DNA of 5,195 bases. Source: Ferroglobus sp. (GTDB lineage Archaea; Halobacteriota; Archaeoglobi; Archaeoglobales; Archaeoglobaceae). The stretch covers positions 1-5,195 of the forward strand of contig WAQS01000128.1 in NCBI GenBank assembly GCA_015520115.1, written 5' to 3'. Numbering within the stretch: position 1 is the first letter of the stretch; each line of letters begins with the position of its first letter. The notes beneath the pieces were generated by a model that worked only from the letters and a program-made list of their open reading frames with translations, made no database searches and was not told the origin of the DNA. Below, in pieces: positions 1 to 5,019 of the stretch. Position numbers and translations under genes: made by a program.

Positions 1-1
1 A

Positions 2-1186
2 CTTAAGCTTTACCACAAATGGCCGGTAAGGCAGCCGAGACCCTACAGGGAAAAGCTACCACCTCAGATTCCACTAATAACGGGACAGAGGATTCTCGAC
101 ACACTTTTCCCTGTTGCTAAGGGAGGGACTGCCGCAATTCCCGGGCCGTTCGGAAGCGGAAAGACTGTAACCCAGCACCAGCTTGCGAAGTGGAGCGATA
201 CGCATGTCGTCGTTTACATCGGATGTGGAGAGAGAGGCAACGAGATGACGGAAGTTCTTGAAGAATTCCCGGAGCTTGAAGACCCGAGAACTGGAAAACC
301 ACTCATGGAGAGAACCGTACTGATAGCTAACACTTCGAACATGCCGGTAGCTGCAAGAGAAGCGAGCGTTTACACCGGAATTACAATAGCGGAGTACTTT
401 AGAGACATGGGTTATGATGTAGGTTTGATGGCAGATTCGACGAGCAGATGGGCTGAGGCGATGAGAGAGATCTCGGGAAGACTTGAAGAGATGCCCGGTG
501 AAGAGGGTTATCCGGCTTACCTTGCTTCAAGACTGGCTGAGTTCTACGAAAGAGCGGGAAGAGTTAGAACTCTAAACGGTAACATTGGCAGCGTTACGAT
601 CATCGGAGCAGTCTCTCCACCGGGAGGTGACTTCTCGGAGCCCGTAACTCAGAACACGTTGAGAATTGTCAAAGTGTTCTGGGCACTCGATGCAAAGCTT
701 GCCGCAAGAAGACACTTCCCGGCTATAAACTGGTTGCAGAGCTACAGTTTGTATGCTGATACGTTGGCTGAGTGGTTCAACAAGAATGTCGGTGAGGACT
801 GGAGTGAGCTGAGGAAATGGGCTATGGAAGTTCTACAAGAGGAGGCTAACTTGCAGGAGATCGTCCAGCTTGTAGGAAGCGATGCTTTGCCAGAGTCACA
901 GAGAGTTTTGCTTGAGGTGGCGAGGTTGATAAGAGAAGTTTACCTACAGCAGTACGCATATCATCCAGTGGACACCTACTGTGACCTCAAAAAGCAGTAT
1001 GATTTGCTGAAAGCTATAAAGCAAGTGTCTGACATGTTCTACAAAGCTCTTGAAGCTGGAAAGCTTGTTGAAGAAATTATCAACGTTCCGGGGAAAGACG
1101 AGTTCGCGAGAGCAAAGTTCGAGGAGAACTACAAGGAGGCTTTGGAGGCTGCAATGAAGAAGATGAAGGAAGCTCTGGGGGTGTGA
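2..1186 (+). CDS. atpA: A-type ATP synthase catalytic subunit A (5' end outside window)
   Basis: Catalytic nucleotide-binding subunit of the archaeal A1Ao ATP synthase; three copies alternate with three B subunits in the cytoplasmic A1 head and make or hydrolyse ATP. The reading frame is open from the left edge and gives 394 residues; the family is usually about 580, so roughly the first 190 residues (beta barrel and start of the insert) are missing. Visible in order, numbered from the window edge: Walker A GPFGSGKT at 48-55 (bases 143-166), the GERGNE motif with the catalytic glutamate at 76-81, Walker B LMADSTSR around 142-149, the alpha/beta signature [10 protein letters not shown] at 240-249, then the helical C-terminal domain. 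All key residues are intact. An ATG at 245 lies inside the ATPase domain, after the P-loop, and is not the start. It ends in tandem stops TGA-TAA, 3 bases before atpB. Identification is near certain. Confidence 0.98.
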   Translation, partial: LKLYHKWPVRQPRPYREKLPPQIPLITGQRILDTLFPVAKGGTAAIPGPFGSGKTVTQHQLAKWSDTHVVVYIGCGERGNEMTEVLEEFPELEDPRTGKPLMERTVLIANTSNMPVAAREASVYTGITIAEYFRDMGYDVGLMADSTSRWAEAMREISGRLEEMPGEEGYPAYLASRLAEFYERAGRVRTLNGNIGSVTIIGAVSPPGGDFSEPVTQNTLRIVKVFWALDAKLAARRHFPAINWLQSYSLYADTLAEWFNKNVGEDWSELRKWAMEVLQEEANLQEIVQLVGSDALPESQRVLLEVARLIREVYLQQYAYHPVDTYCDLKKQYDLLKAIKQVSDMFYKALEAGKLVEEIINVPGKDEFARAKFEENYKEALEAAMKKMKEALGV

Positions 1187-1189
1187 TAA

Positions 1190-2578
1190 ATGAAGGAGTA
1201 TAGAACGATAAGTCAGGTTGCCGGACCTTTAATTTTTGTTGAAAAGACCGAGCCTGTAGGTTACGGTGAACTCGTTACGATCACCTTGCCGGATGGAAGT
1301 ACAAGAAGAGGGCAAGTTCTTGACACTTCTAAGGATGTTGTGGTCGTTCAGGTTTTCGAAGGAACGAGAGGAATTGACACGTCATCAACCGTAAGATTTA
1401 CCGGAGACATCGTCAGGTTGAACGTTAGCTACGACATGCTTGGAAGAATATTCAACGGATCCGGTGAGCCGATCGATGGCGGTCCGAAAATAGTTCCGGA
1501 GGAGAGAAGAGAAATCATCGGAGCTGCGATAAATCCGTATGCGAGAGAATATCCGAGAGAGTTCATTCAGACGGGAATATCAGCAATAGATGGAATGAAC
1601 ACGCTCGTCAGAGGACAGAAGCTACCGATATTCAGCGGAAGCGGTTTGCCCCACAACGACATAGCTTTGCAGGTGGCAAGGCAGGCTAAAGTCAGGGGTG
1701 AGGGAGAGGAATTCGCTGTAGTTTTCGCGGCTATGGGTATAACCCACGAGGAAGCTCACTACTTCATGCAGGATTTCGAAAGAACTGGAGCTTTGGAGAG
1801 GGCCGTTGTTTTTCTCAACTTAGCCAACGACCCGGCTATTGAAAGATTGTTAACTCCGAGAATGGCTTTGACGGCAGCCGAATTCTTGGCTTACGAGTAC
1901 GATCTCCACGTCCTTGTCATTTTGACCGACATGACAAACTACTGCGAAGCTTTGAGAGAGATTTCGGCGGCAAGAGAAGAGGTTCCCGGAAGAAGAGGAT
2001 ATCCGGGATACATGTACACGGACTTAGCAACAATTTACGAGAGGGCTGGAAGAATTAGGGGAAGAAAAGGAACGATTACTCAGATGCCAATCCTGACGAT
2101 GCCCGGAGATGACATCACTCATCCAATTCCCGACCTCACTGGCTATATCACCGAAGGACAGATCGTTTTAAGCAGAGAGCTGCACGCGAAGGGAATTTAT
2201 CCGCCGATAAACGTTCTTCCGTCACTTAGCAGATTGATGAAGGAGGGAATAGGAGAGGGAAGAACGAGGGATGATCACGTGCAGTGGAACGATCAGATGT
2301 ATGCTGCTTATGCAGAGGGTGTCGATTTGAGAGGTCTCGTCGCCATTGTTGGAGAGGAAGCCTTGTCCGAGAGGGACAGGAAGTATCTGAAGTTCGCTGA
2401 CGAGTTCGAGAGAAGATTCGTTAACCAAGGAAAGTACGAGGACAGAGACATTGAAACCACACTCGACATAGGTTGGGAGCTCTTGGCTATGCTTCCAGAG
2501 GAGGAGCTTACGAAGATTGAGAGGAAGTATATCGAGAAGTACCATCCGAAGTACAAGAAGAAGGCTCAAGCAGCTTAA
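1190..2578 (+). CDS. atpB: A-type ATP synthase regulatory subunit B
   Basis: Non-catalytic nucleotide-site subunit of the A1 head; three copies alternate with subunit A. The 462-residue length matches the family (about 460). It shows the N-terminal beta-barrel (residues 1-75, starting [12 protein letters not shown]), the degenerate P-loop region SGSGLPHN at 149-156 that lacks the Walker A GKT, the Walker B-like strand [10 protein letters not shown] at 242-251, the signature [10 protein letters not shown] at 338-347, and a helical C-terminal domain ending in a lysine-rich tail. The missing Walker lysine is normal for B and is what separates it from A. The ATG at 1190 follows the atpA stop by 3 bases, with a GGGGGTG SD-like stretch inside the last atpA codons, so translation is probably coupled. 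It is complete and shows no damage. Confidence 0.98.
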   Translation: MKEYRTISQVAGPLIFVEKTEPVGYGELVTITLPDGSTRRGQVLDTSKDVVVVQVFEGTRGIDTSSTVRFTGDIVRLNVSYDMLGRIFNGSGEPIDGGPKIVPEERREIIGAAINPYAREYPREFIQTGISAIDGMNTLVRGQKLPIFSGSGLPHNDIALQVARQAKVRGEGEEFAVVFAAMGITHEEAHYFMQDFERTGALERAVVFLNLANDPAIERLLTPRMALTAAEFLAYEYDLHVLVILTDMTNYCEALREISAAREEVPGRRGYPGYMYTDLATIYERAGRIRGRKGTITQMPILTMPGDDITHPIPDLTGYITEGQIVLSRELHAKGIYPPINVLPSLSRLMKEGIGEGRTRDDHVQWNDQMYAAYAEGVDLRGLVAIVGEEALSERDRKYLKFADEFERRFVNQGKYEDRDIETTLDIGWELLAMLPEEELTKIERKYIEKYHPKYKKKAQAA

Positions 2579-2581
2579 CAC

Positions 2582-2594
2582 TTTTTTCTTTTTT
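2582..2594 (+). promoter_or_regulatory. T-rich tract between atpB and atpD (possible partial terminator)
   Basis: Right after the atpB stop there is TTTTTTCTTTTTT, twelve of thirteen bases T. Archaeal RNA polymerase can terminate on oligo-T in the non-template strand without a hairpin. There is no stem-loop before it. The tract lies just upstream of the atpD SD, so it could lower transcript levels after atpB, or it may simply be an unstructured leader. Its composition is seen directly; a terminator role is inferred. Confidence 0.35.
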
Positions 2595-2603
2595 GAGGTG
2601 GTG
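2595..2603 (+). promoter_or_regulatory. SD site of atpD
   Basis: GAGGTGGTG follows the T tract; GAGGTG (2595-2600) pairs with the archaeal 16S 3' end and sits 5 bases before the ATG at 2606. It decides this start over the in-frame ATG at 2630, which would cut into the conserved PTRMEL motif. Confidence 0.8.
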
Positions 2604-2605
2604 TA

Positions 2606-3238
2606 ATGGTAGAGGTTCAGCCAACACGAATGGAACTAATAAAGCTCAAGAGAAGAATTCAGATGGCTAAGAGGGGTCACGCTTTACTTAAAATGAAGAG
2701 AGACGGTTTGATAATGGAGTTCAGAACGATTCTTGAGGATGCTAAGGCAGTGATAGAAGAGATGATAAAGAAGTACGAAGTTGCAAGAGAGAAGCTTGCT
2801 TTAGCTATGGCTGTCGATGGAGCTATAGCAGTTAAGTCAATAGCCTTAGCTTGTCACGCCGAGCCGAAATTCACGATGAAGAGGAAGAACATAATGGGTG
2901 TAGTCGTACCGGTTATAAAGAGAGAGAAGGTCAGAAGAAGCGTCTATGAGAGAGATTACGGAATAATAGGAACTTCCGCAAGGCTTGACGAGGCTGTTTC
3001 TGCTTACGAGGAGCTCGTAGACGCAATTTTAGAAGTTGCTGAACTGGAAACTACCTTAAAAAGATTGATAGAGGAAATAGAGAGGACGAAGAGGAGAGTC
3101 AACGCTCTGGAGTATAAGGTAATCCCGGAAATGGAGGAGGCTGCGAAGTTCATTTCGTTCAAGCTTGAGGAAATGGACAGGGAAAACATAATAAGACTTA
3201 AGAAAATAAAGACTAAGAAAGCGAAAGAGCAGCAATGA
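2606..3238 (+). CDS. atpD: A-type ATP synthase subunit D (central stalk)
   Basis: Central rotor-shaft subunit of the A1Ao ATP synthase, one copy per complex, threading through the A3B3 head and coupling it to the membrane rotor. The 210-residue length is typical. The N-terminal motif PTRMELIKLKRR followed by RGHALLKMKRDGL (residues 6-35) and the C-terminal KRRVNALEYKVIPEMEE to RLKKIK block (163-202) are characteristic of V/A-ATPase subunit D. The protein is mostly long charged helices, an N- and C-terminal antiparallel coiled coil, with a beta-containing middle around 85-125. It ends in a basic, glutamine-rich tail. It lies 27 bases after atpB and its stop overlaps the next gene's start (ATGA). 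In the known archaeal order H-I-K-E-C-F-A-B-D this is the last structural gene. Confidence 0.96.
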   Translation: MVEVQPTRMELIKLKRRIQMAKRGHALLKMKRDGLIMEFRTILEDAKAVIEEMIKKYEVAREKLALAMAVDGAIAVKSIALACHAEPKFTMKRKNIMGVVVPVIKREKVRRSVYERDYGIIGTSARLDEAVSAYEELVDAILEVAELETTLKRLIEEIERTKRRVNALEYKVIPEMEEAAKFISFKLEEMDRENIIRLKKIKTKKAKEQQ

Positions 3239-3390
3239 GCCTGAGCGATAAGTTATTCGAGTGGCTGACAAGGGAAGAAAACCTCGTAAGAATTTTGAAG
3301 TACTGGTGGTTGATTTCAACGATAAGAATAGCCGTGGGAATCGCGATATTTTTCATAATAGTTTTTAAGGTATTCGAAATTTCGAGGTGA
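3235..3390 (+). CDS. small single-span membrane protein coupled to atpD
   Basis: This 51-residue open frame starts at an ATG whose last two bases belong to the atpD stop (ATGA). It begins MSLSDKLFEW, followed by a charged cytoplasmic-looking segment to residue 22. One strongly hydrophobic stretch spans residues 23-44 (YWWLISTIRI, then AVGIAIFFIIVF), interrupted only by R31, and is followed by a short basic/acidic tail KVFEISR. Translational re-initiation after atpD is the likely expression mode, since only a weak purine stretch precedes the start. I do not recognise a family. It is not one of the known A1Ao subunits: the c ring subunit K is longer and has two or more spans. Position suggests a membrane accessory of the ATPase or a link to the following genes, but this is inference only. 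Its stop is embedded in the SD of the next gene. Confidence 0.75.
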   Translation: MSLSDKLFEWLTREENLVRILKYWWLISTIRIAVGIAIFFIIVFKVFEISR

Positions 3391-3391
3391 T
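3384..3391 (+). promoter_or_regulatory. SD site of the RAM-like gene, overlapping upstream stop
   Basis: GAGGTGAT is a full match to the archaeal anti-SD complement and contains the TGA stop of the small membrane gene. It lies 3 bases before the TTG at 3395, so it both supports that rare start and ties its translation to the upstream gene. Confidence 0.75.
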
Positions 3392-3394
3392 TTT

Positions 3395-3577
3395 TTGTAC
3401 TTCGAGCTGACAGTCGATCCTGTTAGAAGAGAAGAGATAAAGAAGAAACTTCTCGAAATCTGCGAGGAAGTTTACGAAGTTTCCCCCAACTACGACTTTC
3501 TCGTTAGAATTGACGAAGAGGAGAAACTGAAAAATATTGAGGGGATAAAGAGAATCAGGAGGCATTACAATTGCTAA
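3395..3577 (+). CDS. 60-residue protein resembling a stand-alone RAM/ACT-like domain
   Basis: Starts with TTG, chosen because the SD at 3384-3391 is ideally placed and no ATG or GTG is available. The protein has the layout strand (YFELTVDP, 2-9), helix (RREEIKKKLLEICEE, 11-25), strand-turn-strand (VYEVSPNYDFLVRID, 26-40), short helix, and terminal strand ending IEGIKRIRRHYNC. This resembles the C-terminal ligand-binding RAM domain of Lrp/AsnC regulators, including the EV..V.G.YD-like turn (here YEVSPNYDFLVRI) and the I.GIKR end, but there is no DNA-binding domain. Stand-alone RAM or ACT domains in archaea usually form dimers or higher oligomers and bind amino acids or other small ligands. No ligand can be named here. 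It overlaps the next gene by 7 bases. The gene is likely real; the fold assignment is moderate. Confidence 0.7.
   Translation: MYFELTVDPVRREEIKKKLLEICEEVYEVSPNYDFLVRIDEEEKLKNIEGIKRIRRHYNC
3557..3562 (+). promoter_or_regulatory. SD site of the MazG-like gene
   Basis: AGGAGG lies inside the end of the preceding gene, 8 bases before the TTG at 3571. It supports the TTG start and indicates internal initiation or coupling. Confidence 0.7.
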
Positions 3578-3873
3578 AAGTCGTTGAAAGAGTTTTGAAG
3601 TTCCGAGACGTGAGGGGGTGGAAAAAGTACCACAATCCTAAAGATCTTGCAGCTTCGATAGTTATTGAAGCCTCCGAACTCCTTGAGATTTTCCAGTGGG
3701 TGAGCGAAGAAGAGAGCTACGATGTCGCGAGAAGGAATATTGAGAGAGTAAGGGAGGAAGTTGCGGATATACTTATTTACCTGATTTATCTTGCAGACGT
3801 TCTTCAAATAGACTTGGAGGATGCTGTTCTTGAAAAACTTAAGAAGAACGAGGAGAAGTATCCAGTCGAGTAA
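3571..3873 (+). CDS. MazG-like nucleotide pyrophosphohydrolase
   Basis: Predicted all-alpha NTP-PPase that hydrolyses (d)NTPs to the monophosphate and pyrophosphate. The 100 residues match the short single-domain MazG-like/RS21-C6 (dCTP pyrophosphatase type) group and not the two-domain MazG. The metal-binding pattern ExxE...ExxD is complete: E33 and E36 (EASELLEIFQW) and E63 and D66 (EEVADILIYL). The family's N-terminal FRD.R.W..YHNPKDLA segment (11-27) and C-terminal K..N..KYPV motif (K92-V99) are present. Such enzymes act as oligomers in the cytosol, clearing aberrant or excess nucleotides. The TTG start is supported by AGGAGG at 3557-3562. It overlaps the previous gene by 7 bases, making it the last gene of the ATPase-headed transcription unit. 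Its last 35 bases are overlapped by an opposite-strand gene. Exact substrate cannot be told from sequence. Confidence 0.9.
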   Translation: MLKVVERVLKFRDVRGWKKYHNPKDLAASIVIEASELLEIFQWVSEEESYDVARRNIERVREEVADILIYLIYLADVLQIDLEDAVLEKLKKNEEKYPVE

Positions 3874-3985
3874 TTCCAAGAATTTCGATCAGCTTTTTTA
3901 CCATGTACGAGAGCTGGCACTCTTTGGAATTTTTGCAGCTTTCACATCTCTTAACGATCTCCGGTAGAACATCCTCGCAGTTCAT
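3839..3985 (-). CDS. small four-cysteine protein (48 residues), antisense to mazG 3' end
   Basis: A minus-strand frame from ATG at 3985 to TAA at 3839, too short for most gene callers. It begins MNCEDVLPEIVKRCESC and contains cysteines at 3, 14, 17 and 23 (C-x10-C-x2-C-x5-C), enough for one metal site. A helical segment follows (SYMVKKLIEILGI, 26-38), then a polar tail that lies over the mazG end. Codon choice (GAG, AAG, AGA, ATC) is like the neighbours, and the first 38 residues look protein-like, whereas the overlapping last ten (TRLDTSPRSS) look fortuitous. There is no SD, but a TATA-like TTTTATTT is centred about 29-30 bases before the ATG, as in leaderless archaeal genes. I do not recognise a family; zinc or Fe-S binding is inferred from the cysteines only. 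Confidence 0.55.
   Translation of the reverse strand: MNCEDVLPEIVKRCESCKNSKECQLSYMVKKLIEILGITRLDTSPRSS
3894..3899 (+). terminator. possible oligo-T terminator after mazG-like gene
   Basis: TTTTTT 21 bases after the mazG stop is the first T run on the + strand downstream of the operon. No convincing stem precedes it, which archaeal termination does not require. It lies within the opposite-strand small gene. Confidence 0.3.
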
Positions 3986-4009
3986 CCAAAGTTTATTATT
4001 TTGATTCGT

Positions 4010-4019
4010 TAAATAAAAT
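4010..4019 (-). promoter_or_regulatory. TATA-like box for the minus-strand small cysteine gene
   Basis: On the minus strand this reads ATTTTATTTA. Its centre is about 29 bases upstream of the ATG at 3985, the spacing expected if transcription begins at or within a few bases of the start codon. No SD is present in the leader, consistent with a leaderless transcript. Confidence 0.45.
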
Positions 4020-4023
4020 TTAC

Positions 4024-4030
4024 TTTAAAT
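4024..4030 (+). promoter_or_regulatory. TATA-like box for the plus-strand hypothetical gene
   Basis: TTTAAAT is centred at 4027, 26 bases before the ATG at 4053, the classical archaeal TATA-to-start distance. That spacing and the absence of an SD before 4053 argue for a leaderless mRNA starting at that ATG. Confidence 0.5.
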
Positions 4031-4052
4031 TCTATTGGAACCAACTAATTTC

Positions 4053-4352
4053 ATGAGCGAGGAGGGTGAACTTAAAATACAAATGCCGGATGGAAGGGTA
4101 ATCACTGGAAAAAAGCTGAACTTCAAACCGGTAAAGGAAGACTGGAACGAGTACGAACTTGAAGATGGAACGAAGCTTTACGTGAAGCTTGTTTTAGTAG
4201 ACGTGGTTAGGAGAGACGAGCTTAGCCCAATAGGGGAACCAGTTTACCAGATAATCTCTCAAAACCTCGTTAAGGTAAAAGCATCTAAAGAGGCGATAGA
4301 AGAGGTGACAAGAAGGATAAAAAGCTCCGCTAAGGGACCGGAGTTCAGGTAA
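4053..4352 (+). CDS. conserved-looking hypothetical protein, about 99 residues
   Basis: No family recognised. The predicted soluble protein is beta-rich in its first 75 residues: MPDGRVITGKKL (11-22), YELEDGTKLYVKLVLVDVVR (34-53), then YQIISQNLVKVKA (65-77). It closes with a charged helix (KEAIEEVTRRIK). Repeated DG turns between alternating strands suggest a small barrel, possibly SH3- or OB-like; that is a guess. No membrane segment, signal peptide or cysteine is present. Three in-frame starts compete: TTG at 4035, ATG at 4053 and ATG at 4083. I chose 4053 because a TATA-like box lies 26 bases upstream. The TTG at 4035 would lie too close to that box, and 4083 has a GGAGGGTGA 13 bases ahead, which is too far for a typical SD. 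It is divergent from the small cysteine gene and independent of the ATPase operon. Confidence 0.8.
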   Translation: MSEEGELKIQMPDGRVITGKKLNFKPVKEDWNEYELEDGTKLYVKLVLVDVVRRDELSPIGEPVYQIISQNLVKVKASKEAIEEVTRRIKSSAKGPEFR

Positions 4353-4378
4353 ATCTTCGCAGGCGATTCTAACTTGAT

Positions 4379-4510
4379 TTACATAATTTTCTTTAAGTTG
4401 AAGCTCTTAGGAGGTGTTTGAGCTCTAAAGTTTTTAGATTCTAAATCCCTGAGCGCTTCGAACAATATTCGAGTTATTTCGCTTGTATAAACAAAAGAGA
4501 AACTGTTCAA
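4379..4510 (-). pseudogene. possible tail of a lost minus-strand gene
   Basis: A short minus-strand frame ending at TAA 4381-4379 reads, in its last 36 codons, as credible protein: SEITRILFEALRDLESKNFR (an amphipathic helix), then AQTPPKSFNLKKIM. The frame is open back to 4546, but upstream of about 4490 it lies opposite the recombinase relic and becomes Ser/Phe-rich, as expected of a shadow. No convincing start or SD is visible; a TTG exists at 4510. I do not recognise it. The simplest reading is the C-terminal end of a gene whose front was lost when the neighbouring sequence arrived or decayed; chance is the alternative. Confidence 0.25.
4384..4394 (+). terminator. possible T-rich terminator after the hypothetical gene
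   Basis: AATTTTCTTT-type sequence 32 bases after the stop at 4352 is a plausible hairpin-independent archaeal terminator. There is no supporting stem and the evidence is compositional only. Confidence 0.25.
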
Positions 4511-4778
4511 AGCACTGGAGAATTTCAGAAAAGAGTACCCTGAGGATTATATCCTCCTTTATGAGTTTGCCCGTGATCTGATTGCTGATGGTGTATCCGA
4601 ATACAGAGAGTGAAAAGCTACGTCATCTGGCTGAAAAAGATAATATGAATAGCAAACAAATGTTTGGAAGATCTCAGGAAAGTGGATGTAACGTGTGTCA
4701 TTAGCCACTATTAGCTTCTTCGAAACAGCGAGAAGTATCAGAGAGCTAAGTTTTTGAAATCAAAAAACGAGTGATGAA
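4491..4778 (+). pseudogene. decayed archaeal tyrosine recombinase (integrase) N-terminal region
   Basis: Broken coding sequence readable in two frames. From 4491 to 4610 one frame gives KEKLFKALENFRKEYPEDY and then ILLYEFARDLIADGVSEYR before a TGA at 4611. Two bases must be skipped at about 4608-4610 (in CAGAGAGTG) to continue as VKSYVIWLKKII, a TGA at 4646-4648 where a Trp would fit, then IANKCLEDLRKVDVT and CVISHY, and a TAG at 4712-4714. The pattern of a helix with YEFARDLIADGVS, a YR.KSY..WLK.I helix, and LEDLRKVDVT resembles the core-binding (SAM-like) domain of archaeal Xer-type integrases. No catalytic domain (R..H-R-Y) is readable afterwards, so it is also truncated. One frameshift and two or more stops make it non-functional. 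The relic status is well supported by sequence; the integrase family is moderate and from memory. Confidence 0.5.
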
Positions 4779-4934
4779 AACTCAGGAGCCGTTTACAAAA
4801 TTCTAAAAACAGAAGTGGAAAGGAGCTACGCACGATTCTAAGAGATCATAAACAAACTCGAAAGACTAAGGCTTATTGAACGTTGTCATGGGAAAGAGTG
4901 TGAGGGAAGGACATAGCACATTCTAAAGAACTTA
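4761..4934 (+). pseudogene. decayed winged-helix segment, resembling Orc1/Cdc6 C-terminus
   Basis: In one frame, with in-frame stops at 4839 (TAA) and 4914 (TAG), the sequence reads TSDENSGAVYKILKTEVERS, YARF, stop, EIINKLERLRLIERCHGKEC, EGRT, stop, HILKNL. The order SG.VY, then Y.RF..II..LE.L.LIE, then G...GRT..I resembles the C-terminal winged-helix domain of archaeal Orc1/Cdc6 initiators (SGEVY, RR.SDII.EL..LG.I, GRYGRT.EI). The spacing between SGAVY and YARF is several residues shorter than usual. Another winged-helix family is possible. No ATPase domain is readable upstream, so only a fragment survives. It directly follows the integrase relic, and an inactivated plasmid- or virus-derived element would explain both. 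Confidence 0.35.
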
Positions 4935-5019
4935 TAAACAAGTACGATGCTGGTATCGTCATTGCGCCTTAGAATTATGAAATCATTCGTTAGAGCCTTA
5001 GCAAATTTGATACCAAAAA

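Larger units (their letters stand above)
4353..5019. other. 667-base region without an intact gene
   Basis: Between the hypothetical gene and the PIN gene no frame on either strand keeps a start, an SD and an uninterrupted body. What it holds is the three relics listed separately (minus-strand tail, recombinase, winged helix) and then about 85 bases (4935-5019) with only fragmentary coding look: ELINKYDAGIVIAP from about 4928, followed by stops. No tRNA, terminal inverted repeat, direct repeat or CRISPR-like spacing was seen. Confidence 0.6.

Noticed and set aside
117..302. 61-residue minus-strand frame
   Set aside because: Antisense to the Walker A and GERGNE region of atpA, with no SD and low-complexity Ser/Arg content; a shadow of the real gene.
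245..1186. ATG at 245 as the start of atpA
   Set aside because: The same frame continues upstream to the left edge and includes the P-loop and the conserved PRPY and LITGQR motifs, so 245 is internal.
1634..1657. Loss of the Walker A lysine in atpB, considered as a damaging mutation
   Set aside because: The SGSGLPHN sequence is the normal non-catalytic site of A/V-type subunit B.
2222..2581. 119-residue and 82-residue minus-strand frames
   Set aside because: Leu/Ser-rich shadows of the atpB C-terminal codons with no SD or recognisable fold.
3574..3879. 101-residue minus-strand frame opposite the mazG-like gene
   Set aside because: The plus strand has a complete MazG catalytic motif and SD; the minus frame is a hydrophobic shadow without an SD.
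4409..4449. AGGAGGTG followed by TTG, a possible gene start on the + strand
   Set aside because: The TTG at 4418 is one base after the SD and the frame stops after eight codons (TAA 4442). The SD-like octamer may be chance, or a remnant of the recombinase gene start.
4425..4487. Plus-strand frame ALKFLDSKSLSASNNI as an extension of the recombinase relic
   Set aside because: It ends at TAA 4488 and is Ser-rich and unlike the family. The minus-strand reading of the same bases looks more like protein.
5015..5019. Five-T run just after the PIN stop on the minus strand as a terminator
   Set aside because: Too short and isolated to support a call.
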